Assembly: GCF_001651805.1 (NCBI RefSeq)
Contig: NZ_CP015839.1
Coordinates: 2,852,001 to 2,916,000, forward strand
From: Marinobacterium aestuarii
GTDB lineage: Bacteria > Pseudomonadota > Gammaproteobacteria > Pseudomonadales > Balneatricaceae
Length of the DNA stretch: 64,000 nucleotides
Reading direction: 5' to 3'
Below, piece by piece: positions 53,902-63,679 of this stretch. The position numbers and the translations under genes are program-made. Every line of letters starts with the position of its first letter. Position 1 is the stretch's first letter. Under the pieces are notes generated by a model, which made no database searches, had not been told where the DNA came from, and saw nothing but the letters and a program-made list of their open reading frames with translations.

Positions 53902-54380
53902 CGGCCTTTGGTGCACCCCGGAGCTGCCCACTCACATAAATGTGGGCACTCCGGAACACAATCAGCGCCATTAAACCCAGTTTCACCCCCAGCCACCCTC
54001 CCGTCACAAGCGCCAAACCGGCCCCGCAAGCCGCCATATAGACTCGATCGGTGCCCTGATAGCTCAGCACAGTCAGCGCTAAGTCATTGATATGATCTCA
54101 GGCGGGACCCACTATAGGCAGGCTAAATGTTTAACATAAATTGTTAATAGTCTATTATAAATAACTGATTTATAAGAAAAACAGTCCGTTTTAAGCACGC
54201 TTATGCGGCCTTGGTCGCAGGCCCCGGATTGTCGACACATCTTAACTTGAGATGCGCATTGCGTTAAAATAGCGCCCGCCAATGAACAATCGAAAGCGAG
54301 TCGACACACCGCCAAGGCCGCATTACCAGATGTACTAATTAATGGTCTTGGCAGAAGCGACAACTGATGAGGGCTATATC
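53902..54380. other. Intergenic region upstream of acnB
   Basis: About 480 bases; the stretch 54120-54185 is strongly AT-rich and probably contains the acnB promoter. No gene seen. Confidence 0.45.
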
Positions 54381-56978
54381 GTGCTTGAAGCATATCGCAA
54401 ACATGTAGAAGAACGCGCCCAGGAAGGCATTCCGCCGAAGCCCCTGGATCCGGAACAGACCGCAGCCCTGATTGAACTGCTTAAAGCACCGCCTGCCGGT
54501 GAAGAAGAAACACTGCTGGCATTGCTCAGCGACCGTGTTCCCGCCGGTGTTGACCAGGCCGCTTATGTAAAAGCCGGCTTCCTGGCCGCCATCACCACCG
54601 GAGAAGCCTCTTCTCCGCTGATCGACGCCGTTAAGGCGACCGAACTGCTCGGCACCATGCTCGGTGGCTACAACATCCAGCCGCTGATCGCCTGCCTGGA
54701 CAACGAAGCCCTGGGCGCAACCGCCGCCAAGGCACTGTCCCACACCCTGCTGATGTTTGATGCATTCCACGATGTGCAGGAAAAAGCCGAAGCTGGCAAC
54801 GTCTTTGCCAAGCAGGTACTGCAGTCCTGGGCTGACGGCGAATGGTTCACCAGCAAGCCTGAAGTTGCAGAAAAAATCACCGTTGCCGTTTTCAAGGTAA
54901 CCGGCGAAACCAACACCGATGACCTGTCTCCGGCACCGGATGCCTGGTCGCGCCCGGACATCCCGCTGCATGCCAATGCCATGCTGAAGATGGCCCGCGA
55001 AGGCATCGAACCTGTCAAGCAGGGCGAAACCGGCCCGCTGCCCCAGATCGACGCTGTCAAGGCCAAGGGCTTCCCTGTCGCCTATGTGGGCGATGTGGTC
55101 GGTACCGGCTCTTCACGCAAGTCCGCCACCAACTCCGTACTCTGGTTCTTCGGTGACGACATTCCCCACGTGCCGAACAAGCGCGCCGGCGGCTACTGCT
55201 TCGGCAACAAGATCGCTCCGATCTTCTACAACACCATGGAAGATGCCGGCGCCCTGCCGATCGAAATGCCGGTCGACAAGCTGAACATGGGCGATGTCAT
55301 CGACGTTTATCCCTATGAAGGCGTCGCCAAGAATCACGAGACCGGTGAAGAACTGTGCCGTTTCGGCCTCAAGACCCAGGTCCTGCTGGACGAAGTCCGT
55401 GCCGGCGGACGTATTCCGCTGATCATCGGTCGCGGTCTGACTGACCGTGCCCGCCAGGCACTGGGTTTGGCGCCGGCCAACCTGTTCCGCACACCGGAAC
55501 AGCCTGCTGACAGCGACAAGGGTTACACCCTGGCGCAGAAGATGGTCGGCAAGGCCTGCAACCTCGACGGCGTGCGCCCTGGCATGTACTGCGAACCGAA
55601 GATGACCACCGTCGGCTCCCAGGACACCACTGGCCCCATGACGCGTGACGAGCTGAAAGACCTGGCATGCCTGGGCTTCTCCGCCGATCTGACCATGCAG
55701 TCGTTCTGTCACACCTCGGCCTACCCGAAACCGGTTGACGTCAACACCCACCACACCCTGCCGGACTTCATCATGAACCGCGGCGGCGTGTCCCTGCGCC
55801 CGGGCGACGGTGTTATCCACTCCTGGCTGAACCGCATGCTGCTGCCGGATACCGTCGGCACCGGTGGTGACTCCCACACCCGTTTCCCGATGGGCATTTC
55901 CTTCCCGGCGGGCTCCGGCCTGGTGGCCTTTGCTGCTGCCACCGGCGTTATGCCGCTGGACATGCCGGAATCGATTCTGGTGCGTTTCAAAGGCGAAATG
56001 CAGCCGGGCATCACCCTGCGCGATCTGGTTCACGCCATCCCTTACTACGGCATCAAGCAGGGTCTGCTGACCGTTGCCAAGGCTGGCAAGATCAACGCCT
56101 TCTCCGGTCGTGTACTGGAAATCGAAGGTCTGGAAGATCTGACCGTCGAGCAGGCCTTCGAGCTGTCCGACGCCTCTGCAGAACGCTCTGCTGCCGGCTG
56201 CACCATCACCCTGTCTGATGCGTCTGTTGCCCAGTACCTGCAGTCCAACGTTGTCATGCTCAAGTGGATGATCTCCGAAGGCTACGGTGACGTGCGCACC
56301 ATCTCCCGCCGCATCAAGGCGATGGAAGAATGGCTCGCCAACCCAAGTCAGATGCGTGCCGATGCCGACGCTGAATACGCGGAAATCATCGAAATCGACC
56401 TGGCCGAGATCAAGGAGCCCATCCTCTGTGCGCCTAACGATCCGGACGATGCCCGCCTGCTGTCTGAAGTGGCCGGCCAGAAGATCGACGAAGTCTTCGT
56501 TGGCTCCTGCATGACCAACATTGGTCACTTCCGCGCCGCCGGCAAGCTGCTGGAAAGCGCCGGTCAGTCCCTGCCGACCCGCATGTGGATTGCACCGCCG
56601 ACCAAGATGGATGCTGCCCAGCTGACCGAAGAAGGTTACTACAACATCTTCGGCCGCGCGGGCGCCCGCATCGAGACTCCGGGCTGCTCCCTGTGCATGG
56701 GTAACCAGGCACGTGTGGCAGACGCCTCCACAGTGGTATCTACCTCGACGCGTAACTTCCCCAACCGCCTGGGCAACGGCGCCAATGTCTACCTGGCATC
56801 GGCAGAGCTGGCGTCCATCGCCGCGGTTATGGGCAAGCTGCCAAGCGTTGATGAGTACATGGAGTACGCGCAGCGTATCAACAGCATGTCCGGCGATATC
56901 TACCGCTACCTGAACTTCCATGAGATGGACAAGTACGTTAAGTCCGCCTCCACAGTGATCCCGACCGTAGAAGCCTGA
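54381..56978 (+). CDS. acnB: Bifunctional aconitate hydratase 2 / 2-methylisocitrate dehydratase
   Basis: An 865-residue aconitase B that interconverts citrate and isocitrate in the TCA cycle. The N-terminal HEAT-like helices (EAYRKHVEERAQEGIPPKPLD), swivel domain (GTGSSRKSATNSVLWFFG) and the cluster cysteines in GSCMTNIGHFRAAGKLL and GCSLCMGNQARV are all present. I chose GTG 54381 because family members begin at VLEAYRKHV and GAGGG lies seven bases upstream; an ATG at 54342 would add 13 residues. A terminator follows at 57.02 kb. Confidence 0.96.
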   Translation: MLEAYRKHVEERAQEGIPPKPLDPEQTAALIELLKAPPAGEEETLLALLSDRVPAGVDQAAYVKAGFLAAITTGEASSPLIDAVKATELLGTMLGGYNIQPLIACLDNEALGATAAKALSHTLLMFDAFHDVQEKAEAGNVFAKQVLQSWADGEWFTSKPEVAEKITVAVFKVTGETNTDDLSPAPDAWSRPDIPLHANAMLKMAREGIEPVKQGETGPLPQIDAVKAKGFPVAYVGDVVGTGSSRKSATNSVLWFFGDDIPHVPNKRAGGYCFGNKIAPIFYNTMEDAGALPIEMPVDKLNMGDVIDVYPYEGVAKNHETGEELCRFGLKTQVLLDEVRAGGRIPLIIGRGLTDRARQALGLAPANLFRTPEQPADSDKGYTLAQKMVGKACNLDGVRPGMYCEPKMTTVGSQDTTGPMTRDELKDLACLGFSADLTMQSFCHTSAYPKPVDVNTHHTLPDFIMNRGGVSLRPGDGVIHSWLNRMLLPDTVGTGGDSHTRFPMGISFPAGSGLVAFAAATGVMPLDMPESILVRFKGEMQPGITLRDLVHAIPYYGIKQGLLTVAKAGKINAFSGRVLEIEGLEDLTVEQAFELSDASAERSAAGCTITLSDASVAQYLQSNVVMLKWMISEGYGDVRTISRRIKAMEEWLANPSQMRADADAEYAEIIEIDLAEIKEPILCAPNDPDDARLLSEVAGQKIDEVFVGSCMTNIGHFRAAGKLLESAGQSLPTRMWIAPPTKMDAAQLTEEGYYNIFGRAGARIETPGCSLCMGNQARVADASTVVSTSTRNFPNRLGNGANVYLASAELASIAAVMGKLPSVDEYMEYAQRINSMSGDIYRYLNFHEMDKYVKSASTVIPTVEA

Positions 56979-57018
56979 TCAGCATAGCCAGCGACTAACC
57001 TGATAGGGTTATAGCTGA

Positions 57019-57047
57019 TAAAAACCCTGCCTCGGCAGGGTTTTTTT
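57019..57047 (+). terminator. Rho-independent terminator of acnB
   Basis: Arms AAAACCCTGC and GCAGGGTTTT with a CTCG loop and a run of seven T. Confidence 0.92.
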
Positions 57048-57329
57048 ATGGCCAGAATCTTGGCGACAACATTGCCAACCAGCGCCACTGTCAAATTCTG
57101 CTGCCAATTCAATAACCGATTTGAGCTGCACGCCCTATTGCCCAAGCTTGGCCGCCAATACTCTGCCGGCGGCTAAAAATGACTGAGTTTTATGGGTCAT
57201 CAGGTACCTCTTTGCTCTAGGAAACTCAGCTGATACAGTCGATACAGTGACTAATCCCGCTATCAGCGGACAGTGCCAGAACACGCAAGCCTTGGGCGTC
57301 GACGACGAGGCTCCCATCGCAGGGTCGCA
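57048..57329. other. Intergenic between acnB and mprF
   Basis: About 280 bases; no gene or repeat seen beyond the acnB terminator. Confidence 0.4.
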
Positions 57330-59987
57330 ATGAAACCTATCAAGCATATTCTCAAGACACACAGTGGCAGCCTCCTCGCTTTCGTCGTCTTCGCGCTGGG
57401 TGTTGTCGCGGTTCGTGCACTGCTGCGCGATGTTGATATCCACGCCGTGCTCAATCAACTGTCGGCCATCCCCCGCGCCACACTGATCGTCGCGATGGGC
57501 GCAACCTTTCTGAGCTACACCGTCCTCGTCGGCTATGACTGGTCGGCGCTGCGCTACATTGGCAAGAGTGCTCCACCGATCGTACTGGGCTTTGGCTCCT
57601 TCACCGCCTACGCCCTCGGCAATACGGTTGGGCTTGCCGTGCTGTCCGGTGGTGCGGTGCGTCATCGTTTCTATCAGGGCCTCGGATTGGATGCCAGGGA
57701 CATCGCTGTCGTCTCGACAATCTGCGCTATCTCATTCGGCACCGGCGTCACCCTTGTCGGTCTTGCCGCGCTTGCTTATCACCCGGCTGCGCTGAGCGCC
57801 GTGATCAACCTGTCACCCGCGGTGGTGCGCACGCTCAGCGTCCTGTTACTCATTGCACTGGTCGCGATACTGGCCTGGGGTTCGGTCCGTGGACGCGCCA
57901 CCGGCCGCTATCGGATCCGATTGCCACGCCCTGCCGAGCTGCTCGCGCAACTTGGGTTTTCCGTCGGCGACATTGCCCTGGCCGGACTTGCGCTCTATGT
58001 GCTGTTGCCAGCAGATTCAAGCCTCCCCTATTCGACCTTCATCGCTGTATTTTCCGCCGCAGCGGTGGCGGGTGTTATCAGTCATGTGCCCGGTGGTATA
58101 GGCGTGTTCGACAGTGTGATCATCGCAGGTGTTGCCCAAAGTACCGACCAGGTTCCAGGCGTCGCGGCGGCAGTGCTCGCCTATCGTGCCATCTATTACC
58201 TGCTGCCCTTTGTAGTGGCTCTGGTGATCCTGAGCCTGTCCGGGCCCCTGCTTCGACACAGCGACACTGCACGCCGCTCGGCGCGGCTCTTACCCCTGCT
58301 GTCATTGTTCGATGACATGAAACCTGCACTGTTGCTCGGACTCTCGGCGCTGGTATTTCTGACCGGTGCTGCGCTGCTACTGAATGGGATTTTGCCAATT
58401 CCTGCCGATGTCATGGAGGAAATTCTGCCACTGATCAACACGAATTTATTCGAAGTATCGAACGTGATCATGGGCGTGGTCGGTGGCGCTTTGATTGTCC
58501 TGTCCAATGGACTCCGACGTCGCATCCGGGGGGCGTTCTGGATAGTGTTTGGCATGATGCTGTTCGGCATATCGACACTTGCCTACCAGCGCGTAGACAT
58601 CGACCTGCTGGTATTCATGGTATTTGCCGTGACCCTGCTGTGGCTTTCGCGTTCCGAATTCTATCGTTCGTCGAAACTGACGACCAACATACTCTCGGCT
58701 GAGTGGTTGCTGCTGGTTGGCGGTCTCGTGCTCAGTGCCTTCCTGTTGATTCACTTCGCGCACGATGACACCGCCTACAACCATGAGCGCTGGTGGCAGT
58801 TTGCCGCCGACCAGCAACTCTCACGCTCTCTGCGGCTGTACGGTACCGGCTTGTTCACCGCCCTCTTCGTGCTACTGGTGCTGGCACTTCGCCCCGCCCG
58901 CAGCGCGCCCGTCAGAACCGCTCCCTTCGACCGCGCCCAGGTGGCAAAGATTATTGACCAACAGGACGATGCAGACGCCTGCTTCGTCTTCACGGGAGAC
59001 AAATATGTCTTGATGTCGGAGAACGAGGATGCGTTCATCATGTACGCGCCACGCGGTCGCAGCCTCATTGCACTGGGCGATCCCATTGGCAACGCCGCCG
59101 CATTCCAGGGTCTGATCAATCAATTCATCGACCTGGGTGATTTGCATAATTACCGGCCGTGTTTCTATCAGGTAGGCCCGGATATGCTCACGCGCTACAT
59201 CGATCTCGGCTTTTCATTGAGCAAGCTTGGCGAAGAGGCCGTCGTGCCGCTGGAGACGCTCTCGCTCGAGGGCGCCCCGCGCAAGCGATTGCGACAGACT
59301 TTCAGCCGTGCAACACGCGATGGGCTGACGTTCGAGATCAGGCTCCCACCGCATTCCACTGAGGTACTAGACGCGCTCGCGGTGATCTCCGCTGAGTGGT
59401 TATCAACGCGCAACGCTCGTGAAAAGTCGTTCTCCCTGGGACGCTTCGACCGCGAATACCTGCAACGATTCCCGATCGCGACTGTCACTCACGAAGACCG
59501 CATCCTGGCCTTTGCGAACCTGTTCCAGACGGCCACCCGCGTCCGTGCAACCATTGACTTGATGCGGCATAGAAACGACTCGCCGCCGGGAACCATGGAA
59601 TTTTTGTTTCTGTCCTTGATGCTGGAACTCAAAGCCCAGGGCTACCAGGAATTTTCGCTCGGCTTGGCGCCGCTGATCGGCCTGGCCAGCTCGCGCAACA
59701 AGCGCTTGTGGGATCATCTGGGCCTTGCCATCGCCCGCTTCGGCGGGCACTTCTACAACTTTGAAGGGCTGCGGGCGTTCAAGGAAAAGTTCTCGCCCCA
59801 GTGGCGACCCCACTATCTGGCCACCTGGGGTGGCGTTGATCCCGTGCTGGTTGCCGCCGATGTCAATGCGCTGGTGAGCGGTGGCCTGGGGGGTGCGCTA
59901 TTCAAAAGTACACAGGCAAGCGCTACAACCTCCAACCACCGACTTACCGAGCCCCCGCCAGCAGCTGACGCGTCCAAAGCAGGGTAA
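57330..59987 (+). CDS. mprF: MprF-like bifunctional aminoacyl-phosphatidylglycerol synthase/flippase
   Basis: An 885-residue protein. The N-terminal half has about 14 membrane helices (UPF0104 flippase part, with SHVPGGIGVFDSVIIAG and LAYRAIYYLLPF); the C-terminal DUF2156 domain (ENEDAFIMYAPRGRSLIALGDPIG, KLGEEAVVPLETLSLEG, FSLGRFDREYLQRFP, EFSLGLAPLIGLASSRNKR) transfers an amino acid, lysine or alanine, from aminoacyl-tRNA to phosphatidylglycerol. The product reduces membrane negative charge and raises resistance to cationic peptides. The ATG at 57330 follows AGGGTCG. Confidence 0.93.
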   Translation: MKPIKHILKTHSGSLLAFVVFALGVVAVRALLRDVDIHAVLNQLSAIPRATLIVAMGATFLSYTVLVGYDWSALRYIGKSAPPIVLGFGSFTAYALGNTVGLAVLSGGAVRHRFYQGLGLDARDIAVVSTICAISFGTGVTLVGLAALAYHPAALSAVINLSPAVVRTLSVLLLIALVAILAWGSVRGRATGRYRIRLPRPAELLAQLGFSVGDIALAGLALYVLLPADSSLPYSTFIAVFSAAAVAGVISHVPGGIGVFDSVIIAGVAQSTDQVPGVAAAVLAYRAIYYLLPFVVALVILSLSGPLLRHSDTARRSARLLPLLSLFDDMKPALLLGLSALVFLTGAALLLNGILPIPADVMEEILPLINTNLFEVSNVIMGVVGGALIVLSNGLRRRIRGAFWIVFGMMLFGISTLAYQRVDIDLLVFMVFAVTLLWLSRSEFYRSSKLTTNILSAEWLLLVGGLVLSAFLLIHFAHDDTAYNHERWWQFAADQQLSRSLRLYGTGLFTALFVLLVLALRPARSAPVRTAPFDRAQVAKIIDQQDDADACFVFTGDKYVLMSENEDAFIMYAPRGRSLIALGDPIGNAAAFQGLINQFIDLGDLHNYRPCFYQVGPDMLTRYIDLGFSLSKLGEEAVVPLETLSLEGAPRKRLRQTFSRATRDGLTFEIRLPPHSTEVLDALAVISAEWLSTRNAREKSFSLGRFDREYLQRFPIATVTHEDRILAFANLFQTATRVRATIDLMRHRNDSPPGTMEFLFLSLMLELKAQGYQEFSLGLAPLIGLASSRNKRLWDHLGLAIARFGGHFYNFEGLRAFKEKFSPQWRPHYLATWGGVDPVLVAADVNALVSGGLGGALFKSTQASATTSNHRLTEPPPAADASKAG

Positions 59988-60211
59988 ACAGGGATGCGGG
60001 GGCTATAAGGTTTTTCTTCGATGATCGAGCCCAGTCACAGCGATACAGCTGATTGCACTAGGCCAAGAGCCTCAGGATTCGTCCGGTAGCCGAAGCAATA
60101 CGCTTGCCGGTGCCCTGGATTATCGTCATCCCTGTCAATCAACCGTCGTTAAGCCTCGGTACTATGGGCAGTTGCTGCGCTGTCACCTTGCAAGCGTTCC
60201 AGCTTGCAATA
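59988..60211. other. Intergenic, no gene seen
   Basis: About 220 bases between convergent genes; no clear terminator with T-run was found. Confidence 0.35.
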
Positions 60212-60931
60212 TCATCGACGGCCGCGCTCCTCCAGGAGCTCAATCTGGATCTCGTGCAGCTCGGCGAGTCGCTGCCACTGGTGCGAAAGCTGGTGATCGA
60301 TCTTGTCGTGTAGAAGCCGGATCTCGAGCTCGGCCTTGAGGTTCACTCGGTAATCGTTCTCTGCGCGCAGCCGATCCTTCGATTCCTGTCGCCGCTGGCT
60401 CATCATTATGATCGGCGCCTGAAGGGCCGCAACGCAGGAGAGAACGAGGTTAAGCAGGATGAACGGATAGGGATCGAACGACCTGAACAACAAGGCGCTC
60501 ACATTCAGCGCCATCCAGATGATCAGCACAGCAAGGAAGGAGAGAATGAACGTCCAGGAGCCACCGAAGCTCGCCACGCGATCAGACATCCGCTCGCCGA
60601 ATGTCATGCCCTCGTCCACGGCATCCGGGCTCAGGGTGATAAGCGCGCCAGCCTCGAGACTCTGCAGCACCTCATGATCGAGCGAGCTGAGCTCACCCCG
60701 CTCTGCCGCAAGCAGTGCCTCAACATGGCGTCGACGGTAGATCGCGAGGTCACCCACGCAAATGTCGTCACCGTCACTCCAGGCTGGCAGGTCCACCGCA
60801 ATCAGCGCCGACACCTGCGGGCGTACCGAAATCCAGGGACGGAGCTCGGCGCGCGGGAAACGCTGCCCGCACACCACACAGGCGCGTGTCTGCTCAGATG
60901 TCGGTAAGTCGTTGTACTCGCTCACTGCCAT
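60212..60931 (-). CDS. DUF1003 membrane protein
   Basis: A 239-residue protein with an N-terminal zinc-ribbon-like CVVCGQRFPRAEL, a short middle part, and the DUF1003 hairpin of two membrane helices (FGGSWTFILSFLAVLIIWMALN and YPFILLNLVLSCVAALQAPIIMMSQ) followed by a charged coiled coil (ENDYRVNLKAELEIRLLHDKIDHQL). DUF1003 proteins are of unknown function; several accompany cyclic-nucleotide or transport genes. GAGGACAAG precedes the ATG. Confidence 0.87.
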   Translation of the reverse strand: MAVSEYNDLPTSEQTRACVVCGQRFPRAELRPWISVRPQVSALIAVDLPAWSDGDDICVGDLAIYRRRHVEALLAAERGELSSLDHEVLQSLEAGALITLSPDAVDEGMTFGERMSDRVASFGGSWTFILSFLAVLIIWMALNVSALLFRSFDPYPFILLNLVLSCVAALQAPIIMMSQRRQESKDRLRAENDYRVNLKAELEIRLLHDKIDHQLSHQWQRLAELHEIQIELLEERGRR

Positions 60932-62075
60932 CTTGTCCTCGGGCCATGAAGCTCTGGTTGTTTGCTTGTCGATCGATCAGGAAAATCGGCAAGTCCATAC
61001 TCGCCTGTGCCCGTCATTCCTTGCTGTAGCTCATGATCATTGTAGGCGGAAGGCTGTGGATCATCGCGACTTCCTTGATTTTGCACGCCGTGCAAAAAAG
61101 GTGACCGCCATTCTCATCATGACAACCGGTGGCTTCAAGACGCGCCAGCACGCCATTGACGCCATTGAGAGTGCGCTGTCGACATGGTAAGCCTGAGCCC
61201 TATCCGCACCTTGCCAGCGATTGGTTAAAGCTTGCCGGTGGCGACCCGCAGTTTCCAACATTCGCCACCTCCCCTCCTGGTGGTGTCACGGCCTGTACTA
61301 TGCGACTACAGCGCTCGCAGAAGATAACGAGGATGAATTCAGCCTGGATCTCGAAGCCGTCATGCGCCTCTACGACATGCGCGATACGCAGCGCTGCGAT
61401 GCCTGGCGCAACGCCTTTGTCCTCCTGGCAGAGCGCGTTTAGATCACTGCCGGCACGGAACAAACATTGCGAGATCGGTGGAATGCCTGTCACCACCGAT
61501 GCATTTATTGCAGGTATATGGGTGAAGATCCGAAGGATCGAAACCCAGCAGCGGATGCCTTCTTTCAAAGTCGTCGAATCTTTGCAGTGTTACCGTTGTC
61601 GGATAATCCCGGTTTCGCCCTATTGGGCGACTCACTTTTCTTCGAACGGCCGAAGTAAAGTAAGCAAAAGAAGGCCACCCGCAGAAGCCTTTCCACTGCG
61701 CGCTGGAACGGTTTTCCGGGTGCCGCTGACGTTACGTCCCTGTACCGCAGCGGCAGTTCGGCATCCATGCCTCACCCCTGCCGGGTCTAATCGAAAAATA
61801 GTCCCAGTGCTCGTCGGGTTAGGGACATGGATGTCCTGTATGCAGGCACTGCCGGAGCAATTGCCTGTCCTGACGGGACCCGGGTGGTTACTATAAGCAT
61901 CTGGAATTGCTCCGGAGGCTAACTGCCAGTCGAAGCAATCGTGAAGGCTACTAACGGCACGGAATGGACATGAACGCCGAAACTCACCAGCGGCTTGGAG
62001 CGTGGTGGTCGTCCGATGCTGCGCATTATTAGGCAGGCTGCTTCTCTTTGATTGCAAGAGCACATCCAACCGACG
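60932..62075. other. Long stretch without a recognisable gene
   Basis: About 1.1 kb. A 74-codon frame at 61221-61442 (LAEDNEDEFSLDLEAVMRLYD) looks protein-like but has no start signal or family. The hairpin repeat at 61627-61679 is the only clear structure. Possibly decayed genes. Confidence 0.4.
61627..61679 (-). repeat. Hairpin repeat of the CTTTCTTTG family
   Basis: On the minus strand GGCCTTCTTTTGCTTACTTT then CTTCGG/CCGTTCGAAG and AAAGTGAGTCGCCC, the same layout as 24410-24461 (CTTTCTTTGGTTACTTTC ... GTATGTCGCCC). Confidence 0.6.
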
Positions 62076-63038
62076 TCAGTCGCCAAATACAGTGAAGCTC
62101 AGCCCCAGATAAATACCGTAGCCGATCAATAATAGGCCACCCTCCAACCGGCTCAGGCGACGCCCCGTATACAAGAACAGTATCAGGAGTAGAGCCGCTC
62201 CGAGCATTACCCATTGGTCAAATTGTAGGATTCTAGCGTGGACGGGCAGTGGCTGGAGTAGCGCGGAGACACCAAGAATTCCCAACAAGTTGAATATATT
62301 GCTACCAAGAATGTTGCCGACCGCCACATCCGCATGTCGCCGTATTGCAGCAATCACCGATATCGAAAGCTCTGGAAGTGACGTGCCTACCGCCACTAAC
62401 GTCAAGCCAATAACAGCCTCGGAAACCCCAAAGTGCTCTGCAATTCCCACTGCACCGGTTAGCAGCACTTGAGATCCGCCGATCAATAGCAGTAACCCGA
62501 AAAAAACAGCGGCTACAATCCATAACAACGACTTCGGCACCATGGAAAGCTCTTCCGCTTCAGCAATGTGAAGTTCTGCTGAGAGCGTAACGCTGGAGCG
62601 TTCGGTCAAGTAAGCCCACGACAGGTAAGCTAGCAAAGCCAACAATAGAATTGCTGCATCCGTCCGCTGCAAGGCGCTTCCACCAACCAAGACCAGAAAC
62701 AGTATACTTGCCGCTACTACCGTTACAGCGTCCCTGTGCAGTGCCAATGGCTTGACCGCCAGAGGCGTGATCAATGCACATACTCCAAGAATCAGAAAGA
62801 TATTACCGATATTGCTGCCAACGACGTTGCCGATAGCGATATCGGGGCGACCATTTACTGCTGCATCAATAGAGACCACCAATTCCGGTGCTGATGTACC
62901 GAAACCTACGATAACGAGACCGCTAAGCAATGGCGATACGCCGAGGCGTCTGGCGGCGGCCAACGAGCCTCGAATCAATGCTTCACCGCCAGCAGTAAGC
63001 AAGGCCACACCCAGAAGTAACAGCAGAAAATTCAACAT
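62076..63038 (-). CDS. Calcium/sodium antiporter (CaCA family, YrbG-like)
   Basis: A 320-residue protein with ten to eleven membrane helices and the two inverted alpha-repeats: GFGTSAPELVVSIDAA with GNVVGSNIGNIFLILG, and VAVGTSLPELSISVIAA with GNILGSNIFNLLGILG. These hold the ion-binding Glu and Asn residues. It exchanges Ca2+ against Na+. The ATG at 63038 follows GGAGCTCC and gives the normal family N-terminus; the frame to 63083 is longer without similarity. No operon partner is seen. Confidence 0.92.
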   Translation of the reverse strand: MLNFLLLLLGVALLTAGGEALIRGSLAAARRLGVSPLLSGLVIVGFGTSAPELVVSIDAAVNGRPDIAIGNVVGSNIGNIFLILGVCALITPLAVKPLALHRDAVTVVAASILFLVLVGGSALQRTDAAILLLALLAYLSWAYLTERSSVTLSAELHIAEAEELSMVPKSLLWIVAAVFFGLLLLIGGSQVLLTGAVGIAEHFGVSEAVIGLTLVAVGTSLPELSISVIAAIRRHADVAVGNILGSNIFNLLGILGVSALLQPLPVHARILQFDQWVMLGAALLLILFLYTGRRLSRLEGGLLLIGYGIYLGLSFTVFGD

Positions 63039-63679
63039 GGTTGAGGAGCTCCAGGTACAAAATCTGAAAACATAAAGAAGCACACAATTGGAGGCCTAAC
63101 ATTTCAACACTGCGCATGTTCATTTACGCACATACCGGGATAGCGAGAGAAAGGTTAAAGAATTGAATTTAATAGATATTTATAATTCAAAGTCATTTTT
63201 CTCCGTTGAAAACGTGCATCCACTTTTATGTGTTGTTTCGCCCGCAAAATCCCACAGCCCTCCAATCCATAATGACGTGATATTGGACCATTTCAGGTCT
63301 CCATACCAATAGTAAAAGAGCGCTATTTTGCGGCGATTCGCGCACGAGGACAGGGAGTACAGGCATAGCCCGATGTCTGCTTTGGGTCGAAAACGACAAT
63401 TGACTGTTTGCGGCTCTCGGCAGGCTCTCGGACATTCAGCCCCCTAGCGATACACTCCCACGCCCGTGCAGCTTCTCATCGTAACGACAGGGTTGCGCCC
63501 TCTTTAAGTACCATGTGCGGTGGTGACAGCCAATCCTGCACTGATACCGGGCAGGCAGAGACAGACCGATGCAATCGTCCCCTCAAAAACGACACCCTTG
63601 CCACGACGACCCGGCCACTTGCCTGCATTCAAGTCCGTATTCGCTGTATAATGCGCCTGCATTTTTACCGGAGGCCCCC
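63039..63679. other. Intergenic with promoter of DUF2185 gene
   Basis: About 640 bases without a gene. A TATAAT at 63649-63654 lies about 25 bases upstream of the next start. The stretch GTCTGCTTTGGGTCGAAAA near 63374 resembles a short sequence often seen between proteobacterial genes. Confidence 0.45.

Noticed and set aside
53699-54070. Minus-strand frame with hydrophobic N-terminal part overlapping the aminotransferase 3' end
   Set aside because: Most of it overlaps a solid coding gene, the rest is low complexity in motif terms, and there is no ribosome-binding site.
55113-56921. A 602-codon open frame antisense to acnB
   Set aside because: Shadow of acnB; composition rich in His, Gly, Val and Gln typical of antisense frames and no family motif.
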